Assembly (NCBI GenBank): GCA_027604505.1
Contig: JADIIX010000033.1
Location: forward strand, 62,001-126,000
Source of the DNA: Gonapodya sp. JEL0774
Lineage: Eukaryota; Monoblepharomycota; Monoblepharidomycetes; Monoblepharidales; Gonapodyaceae
Direction: 5' to 3'
Length of the DNA: 64,000 nucleotides
The first letter of the stretch is position 1. Every line of letters begins with the position of its first letter. The position numbers and the translations under genes are program-made. The notes under the pieces are model-generated. The model was not told the DNA's origin. It saw nothing but the letters and a program-made list of their open reading frames with translations, and did no database searches. This document shows positions 22,462 to 34,495 of this stretch, one piece after another.

Positions 22462-22977
22462 GTGCACGCGGTACATTGAACAGGCCCAGAATCACGTCGC
22501 CATGGCAGCTGGTCTCTACATAGTCGAATGGTCTCTGCATAATCATTCCTAGCGACTCAAATTATCATACTTGTAGGAGCAGAGTGGGGGGATCACTAAT
22601 ACAATCAATACCAATGGAACGGTTCACACGTGATTTGCCAATATAATCGAAGTGTCGCCCTATGATTATCTTTCCTAACAACAATATCTTGTTGCTCATT
22701 TTCAGTGTGACAGTTGATGAAATTCGCTTTCTGGTGCATTGCTGCAATTCTATCTTCAGAGGATTTAAAGACCACAACTGGAGACATGTCAGCTACAGGG
22801 AATTAAAGTGAATAAGTGGATCAGATATCAGCCACCATTGCAAATTTCAAAGTAGTGGCAATTACCATCAATTCGAGGGTCCACAGTTTCCAAATATGCT
22901 TTCCTCAAAATACGAGTACACCTGACTTAAGTCTATATCGATTACAGATGCCAATATGCTAAAGAGAGACGAATGCT
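22462..22977. other. AT-rich intergenic region
   Basis: 516 AT-rich bases between the rhodopsin and a decaying minus-strand gene. I see no gene. The last exon of the minus-strand gene, if intact, might extend into it. Confidence 0.4.
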
Positions 22978-24205
22978 TCAAAGCAACAACAGGTTCTTGC
23001 TGCTTAAGTTGCGAACGTACTCATCAATTGATTCCAATGTACCAGGATACAATAGAGCTCGACAGCACCGACTCATCAACTCTTTTATTGGAACGGCGTC
23101 TCTTACAGCTTGCACATCGTCGATCATGCTCCCAATCGCTTGGGCGAAGGACTTTCGAGTTGGATTCATCGTGATCATATTGCAACCTGTCTTTATTCGA
23201 ATTAAAGCACCTTCCCCAATAACAGCAAAAGCGGCATCTGGAGTGCTGGGACTTCGCTCACACGCAACTTTGTCCACTAGAACCAGGAAAAGAAATCACC
23301 ATCTTCCGCATTCCAATTTACTTTTAAGTGAGGTGGGCACATAAGTGGTAAATCTTGAGAGCGAACGCAGATTATTTGCTCCGAGACAAACGTATCCACC
23401 AGCCCTTCCACAACTTGCTGCCTCTCATGGCCAATCGCCCGAATGGACGGTGAGAGAGACGATGCACTTCTTGAGAGGCAGCTGTCATCCTGAACATCAA
23501 TCCTAGTGTCAATCGTAGTGCGCGGTGTGTTTATTGAAGGTTGCACAGCAGACGGCTGTACTCTTCCTACTGGCAGGGAGGCAGAGGGTGCTCTGAAGCT
23601 GGAATATCCAGAAGGATTCCGATTTCCACTCCGATTGCGATGTCTGCTTCGTCGTCCTTTTTCTGTGGCCCGCTCCTGCTGTCGCAGTCCGCTCTCCACG
23701 ACACGACGAGTGCTCCGAAAATCTTCCCACCGTGGAGCACCAACACGAACTGCGTGCTAGGTGAAGGCTCTTCCACCCTGATATTCCAGAAGGTCAGGCC
23801 GCCACTCTGAAATTGCTCCAAGTCCTCGTTTCATATCCCCATCATCAACATTCATGTCCGGGAATACAGCTCGGAATGCCTGCAGTAACTGCGACACGGA
23901 GTACATTCCGGGCGGAAACAGACTGTACAGTATCCATTTGAAGGCTTCCGCGTCTTCTTTGGGACTTCTGCCTCGCCTGAGGTCACGAATTCTATCCTCC
24001 GAAGCAACGAAGAGCGCCCGTGAATGAACCGAGTCGAACGTGGACAAGAGACGCACACCGGAGTGTTGTTGATTGCTCCGTCTATAAAACTGTCGATTGT
24101 AGGAACCTTTCGACGGAAGCTCTTTGCCAGGTGAAAGACCCCAGGTGTCCTTCCCGTAAGTGCAATCGAGAGTTCATCAGAGATTCTTCTTTCATCGATT
24201 TCCAT
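22978..24205 (-). pseudogene. RS/winged-helix family member 2, apparently decaying
   Basis: Same family as the genes at 14.2 kb and 24.5-26.6 kb. The part of the model that can be followed is exon A 24205-24059, a 62-nt intron, then a frame from 23996. Motifs in order: FIDGAINNTP, LYSLFPPGMYSVSQL, WRPDLLEYQGG, an Arg-rich linker (RRSRHRNRSGNRN), LVDTFVSEQIICVRSQDL, FFSWF, AVIGEGALIRIK and ALLYPGTLESIDEY. Two lesions relative to the neighbour: an in-frame TAG at 23757-23759 after GGRAFT, and a shift of frame just after FFSWF (about 23275). The TAG could be removed by a 54-nt intron from CAGG|GTGGAAG to GGGAAG|AT, which keeps frame. The second lesion has no good intron. Start and end are those of the visible homology. 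Confidence 0.6.
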
Positions 24206-24483
24206 CTTCCAATGATAACTTTCCCGTTGCGTGTCAACTCAGAAACGACACCAACCCTTCAATTTTCATATAGAAAAAAATAATAACGGTAATATGCATA
24301 CAGAGAAGAGAACAGGGCAGATGAAAAACCTGTTGTCAGAGACTTGACATTGAAGAAAGACTCATGCTAACAGTATGATACGGATATGTACACACACATT
24401 TTTTATTAATTTCCAGACCATCTTCCTGTGGTTCTGTCCGTAGCAATGTTAGCCCAGAGACCAGACTTCCAGGTGACATGCAC

Positions 24484-26572
24484 TTACAGATCATAAGGCT
24501 CCCTGATCACATCCCAACAAGTTCTGACATGAGCAGCAGTTATTCGCAACTTCCCACTTTGTACGTTGCTTTGGCTGTCGATGACGGGGTCAGAGAGCTG
24601 CATCACAGCGTCGATCATTTTGGCCGCTTGGGCGACTTTGAGAGCCTCGAACTTCTCTTCGCGGTTCCGATAAATGGTCACCGTATCGTTAACTGCATCG
24701 ACAGATGCTCGAGGATCAGTCCGTTCGAAGTACAGCTTTGCCTCGTCACGATTGCCTTGCCAAATTTCCTCCAAGTCAAATGTAAAAATTGCCCAAAAGA
24801 CACTGACAAAAGAGTATCACCATCCATTTTCTTGACAAAAATAACGGATCACCACCACGCACTCTGAGATTTCCGTTAACGTGTATGATCCGGGAAGTAA
24901 TAGGGTGCGAAATGCTTTGCTGACAGTATCTTCAGGAGGTATCGATTCTGTCGCATTCCGCATAGTTGTGTTCATTTGTACCACTTCATCAACGAAGTCA
25001 CGGCGTTGTTGATTGCTTCGTGCCAAGGGTGAGGTGGACTTAAGTCGCAGCCAACCGGATGCTCCCGTCGATTCCAAGCTCACAAACGGCGGATTCTCCT
25101 CGCTTCCAGCATCAAGTTCTTTGCCAACTAAAGCAACAATGTTCCAGAACCAACTGGTCAAGTTCTCTCCAGGCACGTATGGCGGTATGGTCCTCCAATC
25201 AAAACTGCCACCCAAAGCGAAGAGCTTCAGCAAGTCCGCCTCTCTGGCGCACACAACACGTTCCGCGACAAAAGCATCTAAAAGTCTTTCCAGGCAACGT
25301 CGCCGTAGGTTCTGTGGTGTCATGTCATGGCGGAGCGAGAGGGAATTATTTGCAAGAGGGCTCAAGCCACGTCTCCGATCTGGGGTTGCATCTTGTCGAC
25401 GCAGTGGAGTTATGGTGTTAGTTCTAGTTGTGGCTGGAGAATTCTCCGTGGACGAAGCAATCATGGTGGGGGAGCCACCAGAGCGATAAGTAGAGGTGGC
25501 ACCACGAACTGGAGGTGAAGCGGGTCGCCGATGGCGAGATTGACTTCTTCCCTGAGACTGACTTCTTGCTCGGGATTGATGCCTGCTTCGGGACTCGCTT
25601 CTACCTCGGGAATGATTTCTGCCTCGGGATTGGTGTCTGCTTCGGGATTCGTCTCTGCCTCGGGATTGATTTTGACCTCGAGACTGATCCCTCACGCGGT
25701 GCTGGCTTCTTCCCCGTTCTCGCATATCATCCCAGTCGTCATTCCGCCGCTGAGGACTTGATGGGCTTGAAGAAGGGCTCCGCCTTCTCTTTCTGCTTAA
25801 ACCCTCATCTCGGCCTCGTCCTCGGGTGCTCTCTTCCCTTCGACCGTCTATGTCGCCTCCTCTCCTTTCCTCGAACCGATCCCCGCGTATGTGACGCTCT
25901 CGGTCTTCTTCCACAAGTCTCGTCTCTTCGGGCACACGTAATCCGTGCGGAAATAAGCGGACCTTTTTCATTTTCTGGAATGAACTTCCATGGCGTTGGA
26001 TGAGTTGAGGTTCCCTCACTGCCAAACGGTTGAGCACTAGTTCAAAGTCCGCTTCTACGAGTGAACCTTTAAATATGGATGAGTATGCATTGCGAAACTG
26101 CGACAGGGCATACGTGCTGCTTGACCCGTCACTAACGGTGCATGTGTACAATCCAACAGAACACGGCGGCTCACCCAGGTCGAAAAAGATGATATGTAAA
26201 CCACTCAGATTCCTCCTCACTCGTCGGTCGTCGCTGCTGCATCTCGATGGACTCTTCGTGTAGGTACAAGAAATTGGGAGCATGGTACATTTGCCTACTG
26301 TCTGGTAACTTGCAAGAGCGGATCCCCGACTGAGTGTGAAATTGATATCCAACAGCAAAAACCCGTTGTGCGGCTTCGCGGAACTCGTTGCTTCGGGGTT
26401 CATTGTGATTATTCATAACCAACTGAGAAAACCGTAATTAGGGGGTGAGGATAACTGGGTTAGTCGAAATGACGCTCACTGATTTCAAAGCCACTGACGG
26501 ACAAAGCAGGCCCTTGCGCTCGCGAAGTATGGAAACGATGACGCTCAGAACCTCCTGCTCTGCAGAACTCAT
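24484..26572 (-). CDS. RS-rich protein with two winged-helix-like modules (unrecognised family, full-length member 3)
   Basis: Not a family I can name. Four exons, 26572-26480, 26422-26175, 26119-24863 and 24802-24484; 638 aa. Module 1 (residues 1-165) has VIVSILRERKGLLCPS, LFRPGSTYALSQFRNAYSSIF and LNRLAVREPQLIQRHGSSF. A linker of about 160 residues is full of SRGR, SRSRHQS and RSRS. Module 2 repeats the plan: LERLLDAFVAERVVCAREAD, LTSWFWNIVALVGKEL, FVSLESTGASGWLRLK and LLLPGSYTLTEISDVFWAIF. A helical tail follows (VAQAAKMIDAVMQLSD). The repeated pattern of a helix, PG-Y turn, helix, then L..L....P.L with Gly-Phe looks like a winged helix of LOTUS/OST-HTH size, which is inference. It is divergent from CLF1. 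Confidence 0.75.
25530..25700 (-). repeat. imperfect minisatellite encoding RS repeats
   Basis: About seven imperfect copies of a unit of roughly 24 bases; on the plus strand each reads close to CGGGATTGATTTCTGCCT. On the minus strand they encode repeats such as SRGRxxSRSRHQ in the RS linker of the family member. Confidence 0.7.
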
Positions 26573-26794
26573 ACTATACGTGCATCAAAAACAGGGGTCG
26601 CACGGTGATGAACGATTGTAAATAGAAAAAGAACCCAGATTGGTTCTACTCGTCGATGAATTGACTTAGTTGTGTGTCAGCAAGTGCTCATGTGATGTCT
26701 GGCAGACATCATGCACACGGCCCACTCGGCCAGTGAGTTTGAGCTGGTCACCTTTATCACATTAGCCCAGCGCCATTCCGGCTTCCATCCAAGG
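26573..26794. promoter_or_regulatory. divergent promoter region upstream of CLF1
   Basis: 222 bases between divergent start codons. No element recognised. Confidence 0.4.
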
Positions 26795-29771
26795 ATGTCT
26801 AACCGAGAAGCTCGAATATCGAAAGTACGCTTGAGTGGAAACATCTCTAGCTGTTCACTCCTTGGTGTTCTTTATCCCAACGCTGCGCATGGCCTGTCAA
26901 TCTCCGTCCACATCACGTGCTTCACAGGTCAAAAACAAGAATCCAGCTGCAATCCAGATTACTGCTGAGCAGATCCTTCGTGAAGCCAATCAGTTTCAGG
27001 AGGCACCCCCAAAAATCCCTCAGCAGAAGATTGTGGACAAAGAGGAACTTGACGAGTACAAGCTCAAGAAACGGAAGGAGTTCGAGGACAAGGTTAGACG
27101 CAACAGGACTCACATTGGACATTGGATTAAATATGCTAGCTGGGAGGAGAGTCAGCATGAGTACGAAAGGTGAGTTGCACGATATCCAAACCGAAACGAG
27201 AACTACTATTTTCTGAACCAAAGACCCCCTTTTCGCGGTCTGTTGATATCAGAGCTCGCTCGATCTATGAGCGTACTCTTGATGTTGACCACCGCAATCC
27301 GGCGGTCTGGATCAACTATGCTAATATGGAGATGAAGCACCGCAACGTTAATCATGCGCGGAACATATGGGACCGCGCCGTCCAAATTCTTCCCCGAGTT
27401 GACATGTTCTGGTACAAGTACACTTACATGGAGGAAGTCTTGGGCAACGTTGCGGGGGCGAGGCAAGTCTTTGAAAGATGGATGTCGTGGGAGCCCTCGG
27501 AAGAGGCTTGGAACTCGTATATTAAGTTCGAGAAAAGGTGAGCTTTAATTCCACTCTACAGTGATGAAAAGTGGTGGTTCAAATCTGCTTGTGGCTTTCA
27601 GGTACAAGGAGTTCGGCCGTGCGCGACAGGTGTTTGAGCGGTTCGTCTCTTTGCACCCGGAACCCAAGAATTGGCTCAAATGGGCCAAGTTCGAAGAGGA
27701 GCAAGCAGAACTTGGTATGTGACTGATGATAGGGAAAACAGCGCACTTGGGGCGGCGGCCTTGCGGAGCACCTTAATTGATACACTTGCACCAAACGATA
27801 AATTTTCCAGACCGTGTCCGGGCCATTTTTGAACAATGCATTGACCACATTGACACCGTCTCGCGCCAATCCGGTGATACCTCGGTCTTAGACCCCTCCA
27901 TCTTCGTGGCGTTTGCCAAGTTCGAAGTCCGCCAAAAGGAAATGGACCGAGCACGAGCTATATACAAGTACGCGCTGGAGCGTGTGCCCAAGGCAGGTGG
28001 CAAGCTTGATGCGTTACAAGATGCATACGCTCTGTTTGAGAAGCAGCATGGGGAAAGAGAGGGCATTGAGGATGTCATCACGCAGAAGCGGAGGGTAAAA
28101 TATGAGGAGGTAAAGTAGCTACTGGCGTTGCGCTTTGGTGGGGGATTACACAATGTTAAGCCCATTTCTGTCACTGCTGTAGGAGCTGGTGGAGAACTCT
28201 CACGACTACGACACGTGGTTCGACTTTGCACGGTTGGAGGAATCGGCAGGGGATGCTGCTCGCATTCGCGAAATCTACGAACGGGCAATTGCACAGGTGC
28301 CTCCTCTTCAGGAGAAGCGATATTGGAAGCGGTACATTTACCTTTGGTTGTTTTATGCCGTGTGGGAGGAACGAGATGCCAAGGTACGTAATGACCGACC
28401 ATTTCTCGGATTTCACGAAATCAACTCTTCCTTCTGCTCACAGGATCTGGAACGTGCCCAGGAAGTCTACGAGCAGTGTCTTAAAATTATCCCACACAAG
28501 AAGTTTACTTTTGCCAAGGTCTGGCTGCTGTACGCCGACCACCTAATCCGCCGTGGTGATGTTGCGAAGGCGCGTAAGAACTTGGGTGCCGCTTTGGGTA
28601 TGTGTCCAAAAGAAAAGCTGTTCCGGGGATATATCGAGCTCGAGCTTCGCCTGCGAGAGTTTGATCGCGCCCGAACCCTATACGAGAAGTATTTGGAGTG
28701 GAGTCCTGCCAACTGCTACGCATGGATCAAGTACGCCGAATTGGAGCGGATGCTTGGTGATACTGATCGGTCTCGGGGTATTTTCGAGATTGCAGTGCAG
28801 CAGCCCACTCTGGATATGCCAGAGGTTCTTTGGAAGGGATTTATTGATTTTGAAGTAGGAGAAGAAGAGTGGGAAAATGCTAGGGGACTCTATGAGAGAT
28901 TGTTGAAGAGAACCGAACACGTGAAGGTGATCATGAAGTCAATTGATCGGACTGCTTTCTTGCTTTCTTGAACGGTTTTCTGATGGTGTTTGCAGGTTTG
29001 GATTTCATTTGCTAACTTTGAGGCATCTGCAACCGATGTGGAGCCATACCAACGACTGGTGAATGCACGGGCAGTATTTGAACGGGCTCAAAACATCCTA
29101 AAACGTCGTGGCGCTGACTTGAAAGAGGAACGAGTGGTTCTGATGGAGTCGTGGAAGGACTTTGAAAGAACGTATGGCGATGCGGAGTCGTTGAGTAAAA
29201 TCGAAAGTAGGATGCCCAAAGTTGTCAAAAAGAGGCGGAGAGTTGAGGAGACTGGGGCGTGGGAGGAGTACATGGACTATGTATTCCCTGAAGATGAGGC
29301 GGAGCAAAAGCCCGCTCTGAAGCTGTTGCAGATGGTGAGTTTAGTGCTCATGGCTGAATTTGTTCATCTTCTATGTAGGCTAAACCAGTGTTTCTCCCTA
29401 CTCAGGCTCATCTCTGGAAGCGACAACAACAACAAAAATCCTTTGTGCGTGCATCCTCGGCTGAGAATGACGGCGAAAATGCAGATGGTGAGGCAAGAAG
29501 TGCTGGACGGTCAATGCTCGGAGTTGGAGGTATTTTTGGCGCTGCCCTGGAAGAGGCAAGAGTTGAGGAAGCGAGAAACGAAGAGGAAATGGATATACCA
29601 GACGCGGAAGAGGATGGAGATGGCGGGGATGAGGGGGACGAGGAGGATGACGAGAATAATGCGCAGAATGGGGAGAATGGCAGCATTGGAAAGCCCGCCG
29701 GCTCTGCGATAGATAGAGCGAATGGGTCCTCGGAAATGGACACTAACGAAGCAAGTGAAAATGTCCGATAG
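26795..29771 (+). CDS. CLF1: pre-mRNA splicing factor CLF1 (Crooked-neck/CRNKL1)
   Basis: HAT-repeat scaffold of the Prp19/NTC complex, essential for spliceosome activation. Nine exons, 26795-26824, 26928-27169, 27253-27537, 27602-27714, 27811-28109, 28183-28383, 28444-28926, 28996-29334 and 29406-29771; 785 aa. N-terminal motif [19 protein letters not shown] is diagnostic. About 15 HAT repeats follow (for example [49 protein letters not shown]). The C-terminal tail after MDYVFPEDE is acidic and Gly/Asn-rich. The first exon is just 30 nt, so the start depends on splicing [10 protein letters not shown] to VKNKNP. The next gene, also spliceosome-associated, starts 94 bases downstream on the same strand. 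Confidence 0.95.
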
Positions 29772-29865
29772 TGTGAATAGTACCTCTGCAATACAATTTT
29801 TCTGGTGCATGTGGTGTTCACACACACAGAAGCAGTCCAGGAGAACTAACCTCTTCTCCCCATGG

Positions 29866-31146
29866 ATGTCATCTATTCCTTCTGCAGAGCTTCGCACGCT
29901 TAATGGACACACAGGAGGCTCCGTCCACGTGTGCCGCTTCAACAAGGACGGGAATTATGTCCTCACTGGAGCTCACGACAGGACAGCGAAACTCTGGAAT
30001 CCCAACACGGGTCTCTGCATAAAAACTTACACCGGACACGGCAAGGAGGTCCTTGGGATTGATGTGTAAGATGGATTTGATCGCTTCCCCTCCTTCATCT
30101 CGCAAGTTGCTCATGGAAGCTGGGTGTTTACTCCTGAATCCGATATTGTTTCCATCTCCATCAAACGGATTCAATTCGCCTCTCGCAGTGCGGACGATAA
30201 TTCGCGTTTCTGCACCGGTGGAGCTGATAAATCCGTGATGCTATGGGATATTGGAACGGGCCGGATCATTCGTCGGTTCAATGGACATTTTCAGAAAGTC
30301 AATACCGTCGAATTCAACTCCGACGCTACAGTTATTGCATCTGGGTCGTACGACGCTACAGTGAGGCTCTGGGATGCCCGAGCTCAGACTAAGTTGCCAA
30401 TTCAAATTTTGGAGGGGCAGTATGGACCAAAAGATGATGTTACGAGCCTTCGGATGATGGGTGCGGAGCTGTTAATTGGGTGAGTACCGAGATGTTTTTA
30501 TGTGTATCCGTCCGAGATGATAATGCTTGATTTGTCCCCATGGAAAGGTCCGTTGACGGGTTCGTCCGAAATTATGATATTCGTGCGGGGAACATTTACG
30601 CTGACAACATTGGAAGTAGGTTCGAATAGAAAGATTTTACCCCCACAAAAGTCTGACTGCATCGCCATGGGTCTGGTTGTCGCTTTCAGGTCCGGTCACA
30701 TCTGTACAGTTCTCTAATGATACCAACTGTATCCTCGCTTCCAGTCTGGATGGTGTCATTCGACTCTTCGACAAGTCAAACGGAGAGCTGCTTGCAGAGT
30801 GCGTTTAAACAATCGTTTGCGCTAACGCGGTTGTCGGGGGTGATCGTTATCGTGCTCTGTTAACGCTCCGTCACTGATAAGCTTCAAGGGTCACAAAAAT
30901 ACTTCTTATCGAGTCCCCTCATGCCTAACCCCCACTGATGCACACGTGGTTTCTGGCTCCGAGGATGGTCGAGTTGTCTTTTGGGAACTGGTGGACGGAA
31001 AGCTTGTGCGAGAGCTCCGACACTCTGAGGGTAGGAGCATCACCGCGCTTGATGTTCAGCCTGTCAAGGACGCAGCGGTACCTCTGATAGTTTCCGGTTC
31101 AGCGGATGGGACTCTGAAAGTGTGGGGTGCTGCAAAACCTGAATAG
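29866..31146 (+). CDS. WD40-repeat protein WDR83/MORG1-like
   Basis: Seven-bladed WD40 propeller. In animals WDR83/MORG1 is a MAPK scaffold and a spliceosomal B-complex component. Five exons, 29866-30065, 30189-30479, 30548-30615, 30690-30798 and 30882-31146, give 310 aa, the normal length. Blades are marked by TGAHDRTAKLWN, TGGADKSVMLWD, ASGSYDATVRLWD, GSVDGFVRNYD, ASSLDGVIRLFD, SGSEDGRVVFWE and SGSADGTLKVWG. The phrase FKGHKNTSYR is typical of WDR83 rather than other small WD proteins. The start ATG at 29866 precedes AELRTLNGH. A MAPK role in this organism is not implied by sequence. Confidence 0.9.
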
Positions 31147-31200
31147 CATCTAGCCATTATTCATATATATACAGTTCGAAGCATTGGCTTGAACAGGCAT

Positions 31201-34200
31201 CTAGATTTGCACTTCTTCGCCGCTCTGCTCGCTTTCTATTGTGTCTTCGGGTCTGACATAACGAGTTCCGTGCCACTGAAACAACAAACTTTCCTGGTGT
31301 TTCAGAAGGTCACCCATTGCGGTGAGAGTGTATGCCCATGTCGACATACTGAACAAAGTGTAGTACACCCAAAAGTCCCTGGATCACAAGTTTTTGTCAA
31401 TGCGTGGACAAAAGCAGAAGCGGCTGCTCCAATTCAGACCACTAACCAGCTAGCAGGATTTGTGGGGTGTAAATCACCAAAGCCGATTGTCGTAATGGTG
31501 GAGAAACCGAAATACACAGCATCGAGGTAACTCCTGGGAGTGTTTGTTCATTGTCAATTGCAAGGATGTGTCACAAGGCGTCCTTTGCATCTCACCAGTC
31601 TGGCTCTAAGTACGAAAAGCACACTGCGCCAATGAGCCAATTCGCGATGAAAGCCAAAATGACAGCACCGCCGACAAATCTGATTCGATTGCATCACACT
31701 CAACCGGCACAAAATTCGCCCGAATCGACTAAACGGACGTACCTGTCTGTCATTGCTTGTATAGACTCTTCTTCTTTGAGAGCCTGCTTCGGGTTTCGTT
31801 TCAGTGTTGATGCTTGTGGCTGTGCTCCTCTAGCTGACTCGAGGTGACCTTCCTGTTGTTCTTCATCATGCTGGAGTCTAATCGTACAGCTGCAGTCTAG
31901 CAGGGAATATATTGCAGCTGACTCAACTTGAGTGGACTCACGCAGAGACATAAGCAAGAGCCAGCGCAGGATCCTGGAATATTGTGTCCCGCCGCCACCG
32001 AATCTCAAGACCACTCTCTGGTCCCAACGATGCGGTTCTGTCCAAAGCAATGACTGGAAGCGACAATCGCTTTGTTCCATCTCCACGATGGCCGGATGTG
32101 GGTGGAGATCTGGTGATCCGAAACGACACTGTGGGTTGCTGTGTCAAATGGGACATGGACACTGCCGACCGACGATGAGGAGCTCCAGATGTCATCAGTG
32201 GAGCAGACCTAGCAGAAGTGGAAACTTTGGATGGTGATTGTGAGTCGCCGTGTGAACGCGACACTGATTGTCGATCCCCGTCCCTCATATCGGAATCCGA
32301 AATGACCGGCGTGGCATCTTCAATGAAGGATTCGAGGTATGAGGGTACATCCGGAGGAATGTCCATTGGCGATGGAGACGATGACACATTCCGAGTGATC
32401 ATGTTCAGAGAGGGTTCTGACGGTGACAATACAGGCAAGCCTTTAGGTGACGTGCCCATCAACGACTTGTCAGGCTGCGCAGAAAGCAGGCTCGAAGTGA
32501 TCTGCGCTTCACTTCTCTCAGTCTGATACACTGAGCCGATCATTTTTGAGTGCGTGAGTAGCTCGAGCTTAAAAGGCTCCTTGGTCATGAAACGATTGAC
32601 GCTCGCATGATGGGCTTGAGATGTTGAAAATGCGCTGTTGCGTCTTCGGCGGTGATGATTGCGGCGTACATAGGCTTCTACGTGAGGTCTGCGCAGGGCG
32701 ACGGAGATACAATTAGCAACCGCGGTGCTCACCATAACCCTAATAACAATAACCTGATTCTGCGCTCAAGCCAATCAACAAAGACACGTCTCATTGCCAA
32801 TAGGTAGTTGAGGTTGATGCTGATGCCCACAATACCTACGCGATGCGTGTGAACAAGTGCATGGACATTCTTCGGTGTTCTGAATAATCGCTTACAGAAT
32901 ATAACAACCATCACCTTGCCCGCAGAAGACTGTACACTCTCGTTCCCATATCCAACTGAGAAAAGATTGTCTGATCAAATGCAATCGCGAAGAAGAGTCA
33001 TTGCAAGGGACGTACTCGTCGTGACTGTCACCATGGTGAAGATAAAAGAGTCATTGAAACTCCATCCCTGCATCTCAGCCTCGGTCCACATGAAAAGAAG
33101 TGCTCCGATAATGTAGCAGACCATGACAAGAGCTGTGCTGATCACCAGCCGTTGTCGTGGAACATCGAGGAAGCGATTTACTGTAATCTCAACAACGAGA
33201 TGTGATCCTGCTTGTTCCTCGAACCTTGTTCATTTTTAGCTCACCTTTAGGATTGAGCCACAGAATTAGTAGATCGATTACGTGAAGTAGAACGGATATG
33301 GAGCAAGTGATATTTGTGATCCACGCTGTCAGGAGAGATGGAAATTGAACATTTAAGAACACTGAACAATGGACATCCAAGACTCAACTGGAGTAATCTT
33401 TAGTCGTAATTGGAAGAGGTTGCAATCGAATGAAGAAAGTATGGTGAAAGAGAATCGATAAAATCATTGGACCGACTTGAACTTACATCCGGACTGAGGG
33501 ATCCCGCCTTCGAAGGAATGGGCGGAACGGAACTCCGAAAGTAACAAGCTGCAGAAGAGAACCTGACTTGCAACAAAGACCACGCTAAGTTCGCTATTGA
33601 AATGCGGCGATGGAATCCTCAGGTGCTGTACAATCATCAATGAAACGGAGATCACATACGTGGTTCTGAAGACATATTGGTTTGTCGCCCTTTTGAGAAA
33701 GGTCGCCAGGGAGAATCTGTCTCATCTTGAGCACGTATCTAGAGTTATACTATGACCTACCGCATGAGAATCAACACCCATTTCGCACACCCTGCAGCGA
33801 CCACGAGCCCTAGAACGACGAAAGCATTCACGTTGGACATCAAGAAACCGGCCACCAGTGATGGAAAAGGGTAAAGCCCGGGTAGTCACATGCAAAAACA
33901 TTCTCCATCCGCGAAAGGGAAATCTCTGATCCATCGGCTTCAATGAGCCAAACAAAATCTGTTCGCGCGGGGAGGGGGGGAATTTGTCACTGCCCGGAAA
34001 TCACAAGCAGTTCGCACACCCACATACCGGATGCAGCTCTGGACATCGACACGAGGGTAATCTTTTTGATGTGGCGACGGGAGACGGATGATGGGGACGG
34101 ATTTGCGGTGTGAGGTTATTTCACAAGTAAAGGTTTACAGAAAGAAAGACGTTGAAACAAAAGATAAGACTGTCCGGTGGAGAGTTAACAGTACGCTCAC

Positions 34201-34495
34201 CGCATCGAGCATGGTCGCCCAAAACCACCTGTGCATTTGCAGGAGATGAGGACGCGGTCTTGCGTCGTTGAAGCTTCCCTGCTCTCACACACCAAGTCAG
34301 AGCTCTTCCGGGGTTGGTCGGGTCTCCCAATGCCAGCTCAACGATGTTTTCTTTGTATCTTGTCAGCCAGGTGTCCATCGATTGTGTTCGAGTATTTGGT
34401 GCAAAATCGAAAATTCCGCCAGTGGGGTGATCGCCCGGTCGGACTGTTTTGCGGCCTGAGGCCCTGAGTTCCTCCAGGGAGATTTCATTTCCCAT
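31201..34495 (-). CDS. TOK-type outward-rectifier K+ channel, copy 1
   Basis: Fungal two-pore, eight-transmembrane K+ channel of the plasma membrane. The first exons are about 34495 (or 34378)-34293 and 34228-34201; many more follow. Landmarks: ALGDPTNPGRALTW at the N-terminus, ELSVVFVASQVLFC, WITNITCSISVLLH, RQRLVISTALVM, first pore TVTT plus GYGNES (split by an intron), a 270-residue Ser/Pro-rich cytosolic loop ending IFQDPALALAYVSA, second pore TITTIGFGDLHPTNP, and FWVYYTLFSMSTWAYTL. The C-terminus reads WHGTRYVRPED. The start is unsettled: ATG 34378 matches the paralogue best, ATG 34495 adds 39 residues. Not every internal junction was solved. A tandem paralogue lies upstream. Confidence 0.85.

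Noticed and set aside
23277-23821. Three overlapping frames on both strands near 23.5 kb as separate genes
   Set aside because: They mirror the Arg/Ser linker of the decaying family member; the minus frame in phase with LVDTFVSEQ explains them.
25013-26003. Plus-strand frames of about 120-160 residues opposite the RS gene
   Set aside because: Leu/Gly/Phe repeats are the antisense of the SR-coding minisatellite.
27773-28402. 209-residue minus-strand frame
   Set aside because: Antisense of CLF1 HAT repeats and one intron; the plus strand has continuous homology.
29408-29827. Ser-rich minus-strand frame
   Set aside because: Antisense of the acidic CLF1 tail (GAA/GAG codons read as Ser/Phe/Leu).
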